This document shows, piece after piece, positions 14,064 to 14,218 of a stretch of 14,218 nucleotides of DNA. Within the stretch, counting starts at the first letter, position 1. The number at the start of each line of letters is the position of its first letter. The position numbers and the translations under genes were made by a program. Under the pieces are notes generated by a model. The model did no database searches. It was given only the letters and a program-made list of their open reading frames with translations, and was not told where the DNA came from. The stretch spans positions 1 through 14,218 of the forward strand of contig JAEYXI010000021.1 of NCBI GenBank assembly GCA_023428515.1, given 5' to 3'. This stretch comes from Pseudomonadota bacterium (GTDB lineage: Bacteria; Pseudomonadota; Alphaproteobacteria; Rhizobiales; Rhizobiaceae).

Positions 14064-14218
14064 ATGAGCCGTAAGCACATCCTCCACATGCTGACACCGT
14101 TGGCACATATGAGTCCGTTCGACGTGAACATGGCCGTCGACGCCGGGTTCGACGCCGTCGTGCCCTATGTCGGCGTCGGTCCCGGCGAGGTGACCGGGCT
14201 CGGCCAGGACGCCATCTT
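14064..14218 (+). CDS. mtdB: Methylene-H4MPT dehydrogenase, 5' part (runs off the window)
   Basis: The first 51 codons are present. The start MSRKHILHMLTPLAHMSPFD followed by VNMAVDAGFDAVVPY and EVTGLGQDAIF is characteristic of MtdB, the NAD(P)-dependent cytoplasmic dehydrogenase that oxidises methylene-H4MPT to methenyl-H4MPT; MtdA starts quite differently. GGAG lies six bases before ATG 14064. It follows beta-RFAP synthase by 68 bases and is probably co-transcribed with it. MtdB acts upstream of the Fhc complex in the same pathway, with methenyl-H4MPT cyclohydrolase (not in the window) between them. Truncation is by the window edge only. Confidence 0.93.
   Translation, partial: MSRKHILHMLTPLAHMSPFDVNMAVDAGFDAVVPYVGVGPGEVTGLGQDAI

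Overview
The window is high-GC DNA whose gene content points to a methylotrophic alphaproteobacterium, probably of the Hyphomicrobiales (order-level placement is inference from gene content and base composition). It carries part of the tetrahydromethanopterin (H4MPT)/methylofuran C1-oxidation pathway, accessory genes known to travel with PQQ-dependent (quinoprotein) alcohol dehydrogenases, and an ABC importer of unknown substrate. No rRNA, tRNA, insertion sequence or CRISPR array was seen.

Right part (12497-14218): a pterin-4a-carbinolamine dehydratase gene on the minus strand is divergent from a plus-strand pair, beta-RFAP synthase (committed step to the aminobenzene part of H4MPT) and the 5' end of mtdB (methylene-H4MPT dehydrogenase), which runs off the window. 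The ~150 bp between the divergent genes hold a candidate sigma-70-like promoter and a tandem 8-bp repeat.

Centre (5497-12397, minus strand): fhcB-fhcA-fhcD-fhcC, in transcription order, encode the four subunits of the formyltransferase/hydrolase complex that turns formyl-H4MPT into free formate via methylofuran. They overlap by 4 to 13 nt. Nine bases after fhcC comes an exported metallo-beta-lactamase-fold hydrolase, then a periplasmic fused SoxY-SoxZ-like carrier, then a periplasmic rhodanese-like protein with a CxxxCW motif. These three families are known by association with quinoprotein dehydrogenases, but their chemistry is not established. Their layout behind fhcC suggests co-transcription of cytoplasmic formaldehyde oxidation with a periplasmic thiol-based system; this is the most interesting point of the window.

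Left part (45-5155, minus strand): a four-gene ABC importer operon (binding protein, double-length permease, ATPase, second paralogous binding protein) follows a 341-bp gene-free stretch with a perfect 15-bp palindrome near the first gene, a likely operator. The fold is that of ferric-iron/phosphonate/thiamine-type importers, but the tyrosine pair typical of ferric-binding proteins is not evident, so the substrate is open.

As a whole: periplasmic alcohol oxidation (the dehydrogenase itself is outside the window) would yield formaldehyde, which the H4MPT pathway (MtdB, an Mch outside the window, FhcABCD) oxidises to formate, while the carbinolamine dehydratase and beta-RFAP synthase help make the cofactor.
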